From contig CATQHQ010000002.1 of NCBI GenBank assembly GCA_958296005.1, positions 1,048,501-1,112,500 of the forward strand: 64,000 bases of DNA, in the 5' to 3' direction. Source of the DNA: Longimicrobiales bacterium. GTDB lineage: Bacteria; Gemmatimonadota; Gemmatimonadetes; Longimicrobiales; Gaopeijiaceae. The notes beneath the pieces were generated by a model, which worked only from the letters and a program-made list of their open reading frames with translations, was not told the origin of the DNA and did no database searches. The translations under genes were made by a program, and so were the position numbers. Positions 25,431 through 36,000 of the stretch are shown here, piece after piece. Positions within the stretch are counted from its first letter, which is position 1; every line of letters begins with the position of its first letter.

Positions 25431-26180
25431 GTGAACATTACGGTTTGCGTCAAGCGCGTGCCCGACACCGAGACCCGGATCCGCATCGCGGCGAGCGGAA
25501 ACGAGATCGACGAGGGCGGGGTCAAGTACGTTCTGAGCCCCTACGACGAGTTTGCCCTGGAGGCCGCGCTTCAGGTCGTGGAGGAAGCGGGGTCGGGCCG
25601 AGTCACCGTGCTCAGCTTCGGCGGCGACGCCACCAAGGAGTCCCTCCGGTCGGCGCTGGCGCTTGGCGCGCACGAGGCCGTCCTGCTCAAGGGCGAACCT
25701 ACGATGGATGGATGGGCGACGGCCCAGGTGTTGGCCTCGGAGCTGGAAGGCGACGACGCGGCGCTGGTGCTCTTCGGCGTCAAGGCGGTGGACGACGACC
25801 AGCAGCAGGTCGGACCGATGGTCGCCGAGCTCCTGGGCCGGCCTTGCGCCACGGCGGTTGCGGCGATGGAGGTCGGCGACGGCGTAGCGACGTGCTGGCG
25901 CACGGTGGAGGGCGGACAGGAAGTGGTGGAGATCGATCTTCCCGCCGTGGCGACGGTGACGAAGGGCAAGTACGAGCCCCGCTACGCGTCGCTCCGGGGG
26001 ATCATGGCGGCGAAGCGCAAGCCGTTGCGAGAGAAGGAAGCCGCGGTCGTCGAGCCCGGATTCGTCGTGGAGTCGCTGGAGTACCCGCCGCCGCGACCGG
26101 AGGGACGGATCGTGGGCGAGGGCCCGGAGGCGACGGCCGAGCTGGTTCGGCTCTTGCGGGAAGAGGCCAAGGCGATATGA
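25431..26180 (+). CDS. etfB: Electron transfer flavoprotein, beta subunit
   Basis: 249 residues from a GTG with AAGGAG upstream. It binds AMP and pairs with EtfA to carry electrons from acyl-CoA dehydrogenases to the quinone pool. Signatures are CVKRVPDTETRI at the N-terminus, YVLSPYDEFALEAAL, and the AMP-loop region FGVKAVDDDQQQVGPMVAELL. A nearby acyl-CoA ligase fits a fatty-acid oxidation theme. Its stop overlaps the etfA start (ATGA). Confidence 0.95.
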   Translation: MNITVCVKRVPDTETRIRIAASGNEIDEGGVKYVLSPYDEFALEAALQVVEEAGSGRVTVLSFGGDATKESLRSALALGAHEAVLLKGEPTMDGWATAQVLASELEGDDAALVLFGVKAVDDDQQQVGPMVAELLGRPCATAVAAMEVGDGVATCWRTVEGGQEVVEIDLPAVATVTKGKYEPRYASLRGIMAAKRKPLREKEAAVVEPGFVVESLEYPPPRPEGRIVGEGPEATAELVRLLREEAKAI

Positions 26181-27187
26181 CGAAGAACAACGTTCTCGCC
26201 GTGGTCGAAGCGCGGGACGGGCAGCTTCGGGGCGTCTCGCGGGAGCTGACGTCGGTGGCCCGAACGACGGCAGACGCCCTGGGGGGCGCGGTTCACGTGT
26301 TCGCGGCGGGACCGCCCGGGACGGCGGCGGCGGTCGGGGAGTTGGCCCGCTACGGCGCCGACCGGCTCGTGGCGGCGGAGTCGGAGGAGCTGGCGACCAG
26401 CGGCCCGAGCGCCCATGCGGCGGTGCTGGCGCGCCACGTTCGCTCCAACGCCTACGCGGCGGTGCTCTTCGCGGCCACGACGTCGGGCAAGGACGTGGCC
26501 CCGAGGACGGCGGCGTTGCTGGGCGTGCCCCTCCTCTCCGACGCGACGGCGCTGTCGGTTGACGACGGCGCTCTTCGGGTTGTCCGCCCGGTCTTCGCCG
26601 GTAAGGCGCTGGCGCGGATTCGCATCCCGTGCGCGCCGGCCGTGGTCTCGATCAGGCCGAACGTCTTCCGTGCCACGGAGGCTCCAGGAGCTTCCTCCGG
26701 GGAAGCGTTGTTGGCGGAAGCGGCATCGGTGGACGCGACAGCGGTTGGGGCGGGCGGCTACCGGGTGACCGGCTTCCAGCCGTCGGGCGGCGCCGCGGTG
26801 GACGTTTCCGAAGCCGCGGTGGTCGTGTCGGGCGGCCGAGGGATGCAAGGTCCCGAGCACTGGCACGTGCTGGAGGATCTGCGGGACGCGTTGGGCGAAA
26901 CGGCGTCCCTGGGCGCGTCGCGCGCGGTGGTGGACGCGGGCTGGCGGCCCCACGCCGAACAGGTGGGCCAAACGGGGAAGACCGTCACGCCGAAGCTCTA
27001 CTTCGCGCTCGGCATCTCCGGCGCCATCCAGCACTTGGCGGGGATGCGGACCTCCGGCGTGATCGTCGCCGTCAACCGGGATGCCGACGCGCCGATCTTC
27101 GGCGTCGCCGACTACGGAATCGTGGGCGACGTCTTCGAGGTCGTCCCCGCGCTGGCCGCCGCAGTCCGCAAGCTGCGGGAAGAGTGA
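26177..27187 (+). CDS. etfA: Electron transfer flavoprotein, alpha subunit
   Basis: 336 residues. It carries the FAD of the ETF heterodimer. The C-terminal FAD domain shows [53 protein letters not shown] and [22 protein letters not shown], all standard. The ATG overlaps the etfB TGA, so the pair is coupled. The convergent M23 peptidase gene ends 13 bases downstream, with no evident terminator between. Confidence 0.95.
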   Translation: MTKNNVLAVVEARDGQLRGVSRELTSVARTTADALGGAVHVFAAGPPGTAAAVGELARYGADRLVAAESEELATSGPSAHAAVLARHVRSNAYAAVLFAATTSGKDVAPRTAALLGVPLLSDATALSVDDGALRVVRPVFAGKALARIRIPCAPAVVSIRPNVFRATEAPGASSGEALLAEAASVDATAVGAGGYRVTGFQPSGGAAVDVSEAAVVVSGGRGMQGPEHWHVLEDLRDALGETASLGASRAVVDAGWRPHAEQVGQTGKTVTPKLYFALGISGAIQHLAGMRTSGVIVAVNRDADAPIFGVADYGIVGDVFEVVPALAAAVRKLREE

Positions 27188-27200
27188 CGGTGGCGACGGC

Positions 27201-27665
27201 TTACTCGCCGCTGGGAGGTCCACCCAGTAGCTGAACCGGGTCGACTTCGCGACCCCAGCGCCAGACTTCCAAGTGAAGGTGGGGTCCGGTCACGTTGCCC
27301 GACTGCCCCGTACTGCCGATGACGGTTGCCTTCGACACCTCCTGGCCGGCCGTCACGGCGATCTCCGAGAGGTGGGCGTAGATCGACATCAGGGCGTCGC
27401 TGTGGTCGATCCACACGACTTGGCCGTAGCCGCTCATCGTGCCCGCGAACCGGACCCGGCCGTCCAGCAGGGGCCGCACCGGGGTGCCGACGGGGGCGGC
27501 GATGTCCACTCCCGGGTGCATGTCCGGCAGGACGCCGCCCATCATGCGCAGGCCGTACGGCGACCGCAGGGGACCTTCCACGGGCCACTGGGGCGTGGTG
27601 CACGCGGTGGCCAGGAGCCCTGCGACGGCGAGGGCGGCACCGGCGCGAGCGGCCGGCCTCCTCAT
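27201..27665 (-). CDS. M23 family peptidase (LytM-type lipoprotein)
   Basis: 154 residues. The lipoprotein signal (AVAGLLATACTT) precedes a LytM/M23 domain with the zinc-binding HPGVD and GPHLHLEVW motifs and the intermediate IYAHLSE. M23 enzymes cleave peptidoglycan crossbridges or act as divisome activators. The protein is only the catalytic core with almost no linker, shorter than most relatives. It lies downstream of moeA; the junction has a 17-base tandem duplication. Confidence 0.88.
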   Translation of the reverse strand: MRRPAARAGAALAVAGLLATACTTPQWPVEGPLRSPYGLRMMGGVLPDMHPGVDIAAPVGTPVRPLLDGRVRFAGTMSGYGQVVWIDHSDALMSIYAHLSEIAVTAGQEVSKATVIGSTGQSGNVTGPHLHLEVWRWGREVDPVQLLGGPPSGE

Positions 27666-27694
27666 CGGGCGCGCGGGCTCATCGGGCGCGCGGG
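27661..27694. repeat. 17-bp perfect tandem repeat at the moeA / M23 junction
   Basis: CTCATCGGGCGCGCGGG occurs twice head-to-tail (27661-27677 and 27678-27694). On the coding strand each unit contains CGATGAG. The moeA stop TGA lies in the first-transcribed unit and the M23 peptidase ATG in the second. If one unit is removed, the two genes share an ATGA overlap, so the repeat appears to have split an overlapping pair and created the present 13-base gap. Confidence 0.85.
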
Positions 27695-28968
27695 AGTAGG
27701 ATCACCGAGACGGGCTCGCCTTTGGCGATGCGGGCGACCCCCTCCGGGAGCACCGCAAGGCCGTCGGCGTCCCGCAGCGAACGGACGAGACCGCTGCCTT
27801 GGGGTCCCGAGGGCGAGCACCGGAGTTCGCGCCCGCTTGCGTCCGACGACAGGCGCACGCGGTAGAAGTGGGTCAGGCCCTGAGGCGAAGCCAAGTCCGA
27901 ATCGGTCCGCGCCGTCGCTCGCAGCCCCGCCGGCGTCGGCGACTTCAGCATCGCCCTCAGGTACGGGACCACCAGCACGTGGAACGTCACGAACGCCGAC
28001 GCCGGGTTGCCCGGAAGGCTGAAGACGGGAACCTCCCGGTCGCCCGCCGGTAGCTGTCCGAACGCCACGGGGCTTCCCGGCCGCATCCGCACCCGCCAGA
28101 ACTCCAGCCGGAAGTCGCCCTTCAGCATCACGCGCTTCAGCAGGTCCCGCTCTCCCATCGACGCGCCTCCCGTGGCCACGAGCACGTCCAGCCGCCCCGT
28201 CCCCGCCAGCCTCGCCTCCAGGTCCGCCGGGTCGTCGGCCGCCACGCCCAGGTCCACCGGGTCGCCGCCGGCTTCACGGACGGCCGCCGCGATCATCCCT
28301 CGGTTGGTGTCCGGCACCGCCCGCCCGGCGACCACCGCGTCGAAGCGGTCGAGTCCCGCCAGCTCGTCGCCGCTGGAGAGCACGCCCACCCGGGGCCGCC
28401 GGAAGACCGGAACCCGGGTGCAGCCGCTGGCGAGGAGGACCGGAAGCGAGCCGGAGTGCACCACGGTCCCGACCGGAACGGTCTCGCTCCCCGCCTCCAT
28501 GTCCTGGCCCGCCGCGCGGACGTGCCTTCCCAAGTCGCTGGTCTCGTGGACGACCACGAAGCCTTCGCCGGCTTCTTCGCCGTCGGTGTGCTCCACGCGG
28601 ATCACGGTGTCGAAGCCGTCGGGCAGGGAGCCGCCCGTCATGATCCGGACGGCAGCGCCCGGCGGCACGTCCCGCAAGGGCGCGGAGCCGGGATAGGCGC
28701 GCCCGGCGACCGGCAGTCGAAGCGGCGGCTTGGCACCGGCGGCGGACTGGCCACCCAGCTCCGCGCTTCGCACCGCGTAGCCGTCCATCGCGCTGTTGGC
28801 CCAAGCCGGAAGAGTGGCGCGCGCCGCCACCGGGGCCGCCACCGACCGTCCCAGCGCTTCGTCCGGCTCCACGGTCTCCGCAGGCGTCGGCGACGCGACG
28901 GCCACGATGCGGGAGAGGGCCTCCTCGTAGGACAGCCAGTCGGCGGCCAGGCGCTCGAAGTCGGCCAT
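27679..28968 (-). CDS. moeA: Molybdopterin molybdenumtransferase
   Basis: 429 residues. MoeA inserts molybdate into adenylylated molybdopterin, the last step of Mo-cofactor synthesis. Motifs are the N-terminal LSYEEALSRI, ANSAMDGYAVR, PPGAAVRIMTGGSLPDGFDTVI, the MPT-binding DTNRGMIAAAV and VLVATGGASMGERDLL, and FSLPGNPASAFVTF. The ATG at 28968 gives a normal N-terminus. moaC is also in the window, 13 kb away. It is cotranscribed with the upstream membrane protein (14-base gap). Confidence 0.95.
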   Translation of the reverse strand: MADFERLAADWLSYEEALSRIVAVASPTPAETVEPDEALGRSVAAPVAARATLPAWANSAMDGYAVRSAELGGQSAAGAKPPLRLPVAGRAYPGSAPLRDVPPGAAVRIMTGGSLPDGFDTVIRVEHTDGEEAGEGFVVVHETSDLGRHVRAAGQDMEAGSETVPVGTVVHSGSLPVLLASGCTRVPVFRRPRVGVLSSGDELAGLDRFDAVVAGRAVPDTNRGMIAAAVREAGGDPVDLGVAADDPADLEARLAGTGRLDVLVATGGASMGERDLLKRVMLKGDFRLEFWRVRMRPGSPVAFGQLPAGDREVPVFSLPGNPASAFVTFHVLVVPYLRAMLKSPTPAGLRATARTDSDLASPQGLTHFYRVRLSSDASGRELRCSPSGPQGSGLVRSLRDADGLAVLPEGVARIAKGEPVSVILLPRAR

Positions 28969-28982
28969 CCTCGGCGGCGGCG

Positions 28983-29717
28983 TCAGAAGCGGAAAGCGGC
29001 GCCCAACGTGAACCCGAACCCCCGGGTCCACTCCCGCTCGGCCACGTTTTCCAGGCCCTTCGCCGGATCGCCGAAGCCTGTCGGCGTGTTCAGCCGCCAC
29101 AGCAGCATGCTGCCCTCCAGCCGCAGCATGATTCTGCTGGCCGGCGCGATCCGAACCCCCGCGCCCGCCGACGCCGCGAACGTCGTCCCGAATTCGAAGC
29201 GGTCCTCCGGTTGCAGCGTCTCTTCCGTGTCGCTCATGTCCGCCACGTCGATCGCCACCCCGGTACCCGCGAAGATGTGCGGGGCGATCCGCCGCCAAGT
29301 CCGCCGACCCGTCAGGCTGAAGGCGAGGCGTGCGCTGGCCAGCATAAGGTGCACGTCGGTCTCGCCGATCGACCGATCGCCCTCGGCCCGACGGGGATCG
29401 ACCACGTTGCGGGTGGTGGGCACGTAGGTGAGCAGCCCTTCGGCGAAGAGGGGACCGCTGACCTCGATCGAGTAGCGTCCGCCGGCGTACGCCGCCGACC
29501 GGGGTCCCAGGTCCCACTTGCCCCGGGTCAGGTTCAGATAGCCTCCGAAGACGCCGGTCTGCTGCCCGTCGTCCAGGTAGCGGTACGAGGACGGGATCTG
29601 CTGAGCGCCGGCCGGCGCTACGGCAGAGAGGCCCACACAGAGCAGCGCCAAAACGGACAGCGAGGGCGGCCCCCAGAGCGTCCAACGAGCGGCGCGGGTT
29701 GTCCGGTGAACGGTCAT
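28983..29717 (-). CDS. Probable outer-membrane beta-barrel protein
   Basis: 244 residues. The signal peptide ends GLSAVAPAGAQQ. The remainder has alternating amphipathic strands with terminal Phe (GFTLGAAFRF at the C-terminus), typical of small 8-stranded outer-membrane barrels. Examples are TGVFGGYLNLTRG, ASAGAGVRIAPASRIMLRLEGSML. I do not recognise a named family. It precedes moeA in the same direction; a functional link is unclear. Confidence 0.65.
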   Translation of the reverse strand: MTVHRTTRAARWTLWGPPSLSVLALLCVGLSAVAPAGAQQIPSSYRYLDDGQQTGVFGGYLNLTRGKWDLGPRSAAYAGGRYSIEVSGPLFAEGLLTYVPTTRNVVDPRRAEGDRSIGETDVHLMLASARLAFSLTGRRTWRRIAPHIFAGTGVAIDVADMSDTEETLQPEDRFEFGTTFAASAGAGVRIAPASRIMLRLEGSMLLWRLNTPTGFGDPAKGLENVAEREWTRGFGFTLGAAFRF

Positions 29718-29891
29718 GGAGTCGGCGGGAGCAATTGGTTGCCCCAGGCGACGGTTGCCCGGGGAGCGCGGTTGCACGGATCGTGAACGAATGTAATCTC
29801 ATCCGAGCACTCAGGTACGGGGGCGGCGTAGTCGAAGGGCTTGCCCCGGTAGGGACTGGAACCAGCCGGCGGCGAAGGGAGTAGAAACCGG

Positions 29892-30731
29892 ATGCGATGT
29901 TCCACCTGCGGGGAGACCGTTCGCGACGGGGAAGGCCGTTGCCCCACCTGCGGTTCGGTCGTGGCCAACCGGCCGGTGCCGGTCTCCTACTGGAGACTCC
30001 GCCAGTGCTCCCGGTGCGGGTACCGCGGTGATCCAATCCCGTACTTCCGCAAGGCGGGCAACATCGGCCTTCTGGTGGGGATCAGCGCCTTTACCTACGG
30101 CATCGGCGGCTTGGTCTACTACGCGCTCCGACGGACCCACGAAGTCTGCCCCAGCTGCGGCGTCGGATGGGAGCACGCCCGGGAACCACGCGCCGACCTC
30201 CCGGAAGCGCCGGCCCCCGTCCCCGCCTCGCCGGCCGAACTCGCTCCGGCGATGCAGCCGGCGTTGCAGCCCACGGCCCAGCGCTCGGTTCCGTCCCAGC
30301 CGCCGAAGCTGCCTCCCAGCGGGGTGGGCAGGCGCATCTTCGGCGGCGGGCTGGCGGTCCTGGCCACGACGCTCATCACGGCCGGGATCGCCACCGGCGT
30401 GATGGAGCCCGTCATCGTCGGCTCGGTGTCCGGGATGGCCGGCTCCGGGCTGTTCCTGTGGGGGTGGAAGGCCCTTCAGCGCCGGCGCCAAGCGGTCCTG
30501 CAGGGGCTGAACCGCAAGGTGCTCGTGCTGGCGACCCAGAGGGGAGGCGTGCTCACGGTGACCGAAGTCGCCGCCGAGCTGAACTTGTCCCTCCCATCGG
30601 CGGAAAAGATCATGAACGGCATGGACGACGGCTTCAGGGTCCGCTCCGACATCAGCAAGGAAGGAATCATCTACTACGAGTTCCCGGAAGTGCGGCACCA
30701 GAAGGCGCTTCGGGCGGGCAGCGAGGCCTAA
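29892..30731 (+). CDS. Membrane-anchored zinc-ribbon / winged-helix protein, unknown function
   Basis: 279 residues. The N-terminus is a zinc ribbon (C3/C6, C17/C20). A second CxxC pair (C39/C42 in RQCSRCG and C86/C89 in EVCPSCG) is separated by a hydrophobic segment (57-78, NIGLLVGISAFTYGIGGLVYY). A Pro/Ala-rich linker (~100-140), two further hydrophobic stretches (~150-195) and a winged-helix-like C-terminus (~217-265, TVTEVAAELNLSLPSAEKIM) follow. The C-terminal part could bind DNA or RNA from the membrane. It is divergent from the outer-membrane protein; no named family is recognised. Confidence 0.65.
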   Translation: MRCSTCGETVRDGEGRCPTCGSVVANRPVPVSYWRLRQCSRCGYRGDPIPYFRKAGNIGLLVGISAFTYGIGGLVYYALRRTHEVCPSCGVGWEHAREPRADLPEAPAPVPASPAELAPAMQPALQPTAQRSVPSQPPKLPPSGVGRRIFGGGLAVLATTLITAGIATGVMEPVIVGSVSGMAGSGLFLWGWKALQRRRQAVLQGLNRKVLVLATQRGGVLTVTEVAAELNLSLPSAEKIMNGMDDGFRVRSDISKEGIIYYEFPEVRHQKALRAGSEA

Positions 30732-30833
30732 CGGGACGGGCGGCGGACGAGCGAGGGCGCGCCTCGCACCCTAGTGCTATATTAACCGGCGTTTTGCCAC
30801 GCCCGCTGAACCACCTTGCAATCGGAGGAGCCC

Positions 30834-31085
30834 GTGCGAGAGTTCGTCGACGCCAGTGGAGACCCGTGGGTTGCCAAGGTCGAGGAAGAGGTCGGGGGCG
30901 ACTACAAGGGGCGCTTCTTCCTTGTCCTGGAAGCCGCCGGCGGGGGCGAGTCCGTGTCGTTGACGGACGTTCGGTGGAACTCGCTCAAGACCGCCCGGCG
31001 CACCCTGGCCACGATGTCCGGCGTGGAACTGCGGCGCCGACTGCGCTCGGCCGTGGGACGGGCGGCCCCGAGGCCGTTGGTCTAG
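30834..31085 (+). CDS. Small conserved-looking protein, unknown function
   Basis: 83 residues, starting at a GTG with GGAGGA ten bases upstream. The sequence has [31 protein letters not shown] and a basic C-terminus ([22 protein letters not shown]). It is acidic at the front and basic at the end; no domain is recognised. It precedes acs by 16 bases in the same direction and is probably cotranscribed with it. A possible -10-like TATATT lies near 30777. Confidence 0.6.
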   Translation: MREFVDASGDPWVAKVEEEVGGDYKGRFFLVLEAAGGGESVSLTDVRWNSLKTARRTLATMSGVELRRRLRSAVGRAAPRPLV

Positions 31086-31101
31086 TCGGCCGCGCCCGCT
31101 C

Positions 31102-33051
31102 ATGTCCCAAGGCAGGGCCGCCCTCGACGTCCTCCTGACCGAGAAGCGCAGCTTTCCCCCTCCTCCGGCGTTCGCCGCGGCCGCATCCGATTCGGACGCC
31201 GGCATCTACGACGAAGCCGAAGACTTCGAGGCGTACTGGGCCCGCTGGGCCGAGCAGCTGGAGTGGTTCCGGAAGTGGGATCGGGTGCTGGAGTGGAACC
31301 CGCCTCACGCCAAGTGGTTCCTCGGCGGCAAGCTCAACGTCTGCCACAACTGCTTGGACCGGCACCTGGACGGGTCTCGGCGGGATAAGACGGCGCTTCT
31401 GTGGGAGGGCGAGCCGGGGGACAAGCGAGCGTTCACCTACGCCGAGCTGGCCCGGGAGGTCGGACGCTTCGCCAACGTCCTGAAGGGATTGGGCGTGGGG
31501 AAGGGCGACCGAGTGGCGATCTACCTTCCCATGATCCCGGAAGCGGTCTTCGCCATGTTGGCGTGTGCCCGGATTGGCGCGCCTCATTCGGTCGTCTTCG
31601 GGGGCTTCAGCGCCGACTCGCTGGCGGATCGGATCAACGACGCCCAGGCCAAGGTTCTGGTCACCGCCGACGGAGGATACCGCCGGGGCGCGCTCGTCCC
31701 GCTGAAGGCGAACGCCGACAAGGCCGTGGCCCGTTGCCCGTCGATCCAGCATGTGGTGGTCGTGGCTCGAGAGGGCTCGGCGGGCGGGAGCGCCCCGATG
31801 ACTGCGGGCCGGGATCAATGGTACCACGAACTGCGGGCCGCCGCCGACCCCCACTGCCCCCCGACACCGATGGACTCGGAGGACCTTCTGTACATCCTCT
31901 ACACGTCGGGCACCACGGGAAGGCCCAAGGGCGTCGTTCACACCACCGGCGGCTACCTGACCCAAGTCCACGCCACGATGAGGACCGTCTTCGACCTGAA
32001 GGAGGACGACGTCTTCTGGTGCACGGCCGACGTGGGCTGGGTGACGGGGCACAGCTACATCGTCTACGGTCCGCTGGCCGCCGGTACGACAGTGGTCATG
32101 TACGAGGGGGCTCCCGACTGGCCCGACCGAGGCCGCTTCTGGCGGATCTGCGAAGAATACGGCGTCACGATCTTCTACACGGCGCCGACCGCGATCCGCG
32201 CCTTCATGGCCTGGGGCGAGGAGTGGCCGGCGGCCAGCGACCTGTCCGGGCTCCGGCTGCTGGGAAGCGTCGGCGAGCCGATCAACCCCGAGGCCTGGAT
32301 GTGGTACCAGCGGGTGATCGGCGACGAGCGCTGTCCCATCGTGGACACGTGGTGGCAGACCGAGACCGGCGCGATCATGATCACGCCCCTGCCTGGAGTC
32401 ACGCACACGCGCCCCGGAAGTGCCTGCCGTCCCTTCCCGGGGATCCAGGCGACGCTCCTCGACGACGCCGGCGAGCGAGTGGAGGCGGGCTACCTGGCCG
32501 TCACCCGCCCGTGGCCGTCGATGCTCCGCACGATCTACGGCGACGACGAGCGCTTCCGTCGCCAGTACTGGTCGAAGTGGGACGGGGTGTACTTCGCGGG
32601 AGACGGCGCCAAGCGCGACGAGGACGGCTACCTGTGGATCCTGGGCCGGGTGGACGACGTGCTCAATGTGGCAGGCCACCGGATCGGCACGATGGAGGTC
32701 GAGAGCGCGCTGGTGGAGCACCCGGCGGTCGCGGAAGCGGCGGTGGTGGGCAAGGCGCACCCGGTGAAGGGCCAGTCGATCGCGGCGTTCGTGACCCTCA
32801 TGGGGGGAAGGACCGGCGACGACGCTCTTGCCGCCGAGCTCAAGACCCACGTGGCCGAGAGCATCGGCCCGATCGCTCGCCCCGGCGACGTGCTCTTCGC
32901 CGCCGACCTGCCCAAGACCCGCTCGGGCAAGATCATGCGCCGACTTCTGGGGGACGTCGCCGAAGGCCGCGCGCTGGGCGACACCACGACTCTAGCCGAC
33001 CCGGCCGTTGTCGGCGCGCTCCAGAAACGCTACGAGGCCCCGGAAGGCTGA
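31102..33051 (+). CDS. acs: Acetyl-CoA synthetase
   Basis: 649 residues, normal for Acs. It activates acetate to acetyl-CoA through acetyl-AMP. Landmarks are [31 protein letters not shown], the phosphate loop [43 protein letters not shown], and Lys610 in [10 protein letters not shown], the adenylation and acetylation-regulated residue. The DUF4011 helicase gene starts 7 bases after its stop. Confidence 0.96.
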   Translation: MSQGRAALDVLLTEKRSFPPPPAFAAAASDSDAGIYDEAEDFEAYWARWAEQLEWFRKWDRVLEWNPPHAKWFLGGKLNVCHNCLDRHLDGSRRDKTALLWEGEPGDKRAFTYAELAREVGRFANVLKGLGVGKGDRVAIYLPMIPEAVFAMLACARIGAPHSVVFGGFSADSLADRINDAQAKVLVTADGGYRRGALVPLKANADKAVARCPSIQHVVVVAREGSAGGSAPMTAGRDQWYHELRAAADPHCPPTPMDSEDLLYILYTSGTTGRPKGVVHTTGGYLTQVHATMRTVFDLKEDDVFWCTADVGWVTGHSYIVYGPLAAGTTVVMYEGAPDWPDRGRFWRICEEYGVTIFYTAPTAIRAFMAWGEEWPAASDLSGLRLLGSVGEPINPEAWMWYQRVIGDERCPIVDTWWQTETGAIMITPLPGVTHTRPGSACRPFPGIQATLLDDAGERVEAGYLAVTRPWPSMLRTIYGDDERFRRQYWSKWDGVYFAGDGAKRDEDGYLWILGRVDDVLNVAGHRIGTMEVESALVEHPAVAEAAVVGKAHPVKGQSIAAFVTLMGGRTGDDALAAELKTHVAESIGPIARPGDVLFAADLPKTRSGKIMRRLLGDVAEGRALGDTTTLADPAVVGALQKRYEAPEG

Positions 33052-33058
33052 GGGCCGG

Positions 33059-36000
33059 ATGCCGGGAGCGGAGACGGCCGCGGGCGTAGCGGAGTTGCTC
33101 GGCAGGTCGCGCAAGGACCTTCTGGATCTGACCCTGCGGAATCCGTTGCTCTCGTTTCGACCCCTGAAGGCGAAGGGCGTCGAGGTCACGGACGAACTTC
33201 CCAGGGAAGTCTTCCGAATGCTTGTCGGCGAAGAGAAGGCGATGTACTTCGTCGCCGCCGAGTCAGAGTCCGCGGCCAGCTTGGCAGCCGTGGGCGACGA
33301 AGGGGAAGGGGCCGCCGGGGACGATCCCGTCCCCGAGCTGCTGGAACTGATGGCCGAGTCCGCGTCCCACGACGACGCCCCTGCGGCTCGGCACGTGGAC
33401 AATCGGCTCCAGACGGCCCACGACCGGGTTCGGCTGGAGGTTCGACTTCGCAACACGATGCGCCACGCTGCTTCTTCGATTGAGGAGCAGGGCGTCAACA
33501 TCCTCTACTTGGCCCTGGGGATGCTCGAATGGTACGAGTCCGACTCGAGCGAGATCGCCCGGACCGCGCCGCTCGTTCTCGTGCCCGTCGCGCTGTCGCG
33601 TTCGAGCGCCCGGGCGCGCTTCAAGGTGCGGTGGACCGGCGAAGAGGTCGGCGCCAACCTGTCTCTTGCGGCCAAGCTCAGAACAGACTTCCAGGTCGGG
33701 GCGCCGGTGTTCGAGGACGGCGAAGAGCTGAACATCTCGGAGTACTTTCGCCAAGTCGGCGAAGCGGTTGCGCACCTGGAACGCTGGGCGGTGAACGACC
33801 GAGCCGTGCAACTCGGCTTCTTCTCCTTCAGCAAGCTGCTGATCTACCAGGACTTGGATCCTGCCGCGTGGCCGGAGGAGGAAGGGCCGGAGGACCACCC
33901 GGTGGTGGACGCACTGTATGGGAGCGACGGCTTTGCCGAGGACCCGCCTTCGATCCCCGACGACGACAACTTGGACGACCACCTAGCCGTCGCCGACATC
34001 CACAACGTCCTGGACTCGGACAGCTCCCAGAACTTGGCGATCGTCGATTCGCTGGACGGGCGCAACCTGGTCGTGCAGGGACCGCCGGGGACGGGCAAGT
34101 CGCAGATGATCACGAACCTGGTCGCGGAGGCCGTGGCACGCGGCAAGACGGTTTTGTTCGTGGCGGAGAAGATGGCGGCGCTCAAGGTGGTGAAGCGTCG
34201 GCTGGACGGCGTGCACGTGGGCGACGCCTGTCTCGAGCTGCACAGCCATACGGCCAACAAGCGCACTGTGCTCGAAGAGCTGAAGCGGACGATGGCGCTG
34301 GGCGAGCCGCGGCTGGACGACCCCGCCGGGGACAAGGCCCTGCTGGAGGAGCGGCGGAGGCGGCTGAACGACTACTCCCGGGCCGTCAACGAGCCGGTGG
34401 GCGAGAGCGGGCTCTCTCCCAACGCGCTGGTCGGCAAGCTGGCACTGATCGAGGGCGCGGTCGAGGCCGAGCGTCCAGGCGCGGTCGAGGATCGGTGGCC
34501 GCGCCTGGAGGTCGCCGAAGCGGCGTCTTGGCGTCGCGAAGAGTTCGTGCTGGCCCGGGAGATCGTGCGCGAAGCTCAGAACCTGGTCGAGGCCGTCGGC
34601 GCACCTCGCGACCATGCGTACTGGGGCAGTAGGCGCCGGAGCTACCTGCCCACCGACGACAGAGCCGTCGTGGACAGCTTGGCGGCGGCCCGGGCGGCGC
34701 TCGCACAGCATCGGAAGGACGCCGCCGCCCTGTGCGAAGCCGCGGGCTCCGACGCCGACGGACACGCCGCCGCGCACATCGAAGTGCTCCTGCACGCGGC
34801 GCGACGCGTCCTGCAGGCGCCCGACGTGCGTCGTGCCGAGCACAGAAGCCCGGCGTGGGCCGCCCAAGCGGACCGCATCCAGGAGCTGATCGACCAACTC
34901 CGAGAGCTCGCCCAAGTCCGGTCCCAGCACGAGGCGACGGTGATCCCCGAAGCGTGGGACGCGAACGTCCTCTCTTGCCGGCAGGCGTTGGCGGCCTACG
35001 AGAGCAAGTGGTGGCGCAGCCTCTCAGGGAAGTACCGGCGAGCGGTCAACCAGCTGCGCGGCTGGTGCAAGGACGCCATTCCGCGAACTCCGCGGGAGCA
35101 GTTGGCGGCGCTTGACGGCATCCTTCGCGCAAAGCGGCTGCGCGGGAACGTCGAGGCCGCGCGGGACCTTGCCGCGCAGCTCTTCCCGGGCTCGCGCCTG
35201 GAAGGGCCGATCTGCGAGCCGGCCGAATGGCTCCTCGTCCTCCACCGGGAAGTCGAAGCCGGGACCGTGGCGCCCGTCGCGCTCGACATGCTGGATGCCC
35301 TCGACCAGCCGGATTCGTCCGGCGCTCGCGGGGCGCTGGAAACGGCGGAGGCGGCCTGCCGGAAGTCGGCGATCGAGTTGGCCGACGCGCTGACCGCCCT
35401 GTCCGAAGTCCTGGAGTGGGACCCGGTCCGCTTTGCGCCGGACAACAATCCTCTAGACCGCCCGTTCCCGGAGCTGGAGCGCTGGCTGGGCGAAGCTGCC
35501 CAACGGCCCGGCGCACTCCAAGAGGTCGTCCGGTTCAACCAGATCACGGCTCGTCTGGCGAAGTCCGGTCTGGAGAGCGTCGCGGAGGCGGCGGCCTCGT
35601 GGCGCTGCGCGGGCCGGCACCTCGTCCACCTCTACGAGCGACACTTCTATCGGGCGTGGCTGGAGCGGGCGTTCCGCGAGCGTCCGGTCCTGGCGGAGTT
35701 CGACGGGAACACCCACGGGGAAGTCGTCGAGCGGTTCCGAACGATGGATGTGGACCGTCTTCTCCACAACCAGGCGCTGGTCGCCAAGCTCCACTGGGAG
35801 CGGGTCCCCCGGGGCCACGGCGGCGGCCAGCTGGCGGTGCTGCGACGCGAGTTCGAGAAGAAGAGCCGCCACCTTCCTCTGCGCAGGCTCATGACCGAGG
35901 CGGGGAATGCCGTCCAGGGGATCAAGCCGGTCTTCATGATGAGCCCCCTCTCGATCGCGAAGTTCATACCACCGGGGTCGCTGCGCTTCGACATGGTGAT

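Noticed and set aside
27679-30036. 785-residue MoeA fusion including the outer-membrane protein region
   Set aside because: The upstream part is shadow sequence of the outer-membrane protein gene. moeA has a normal ATG start at 28968.
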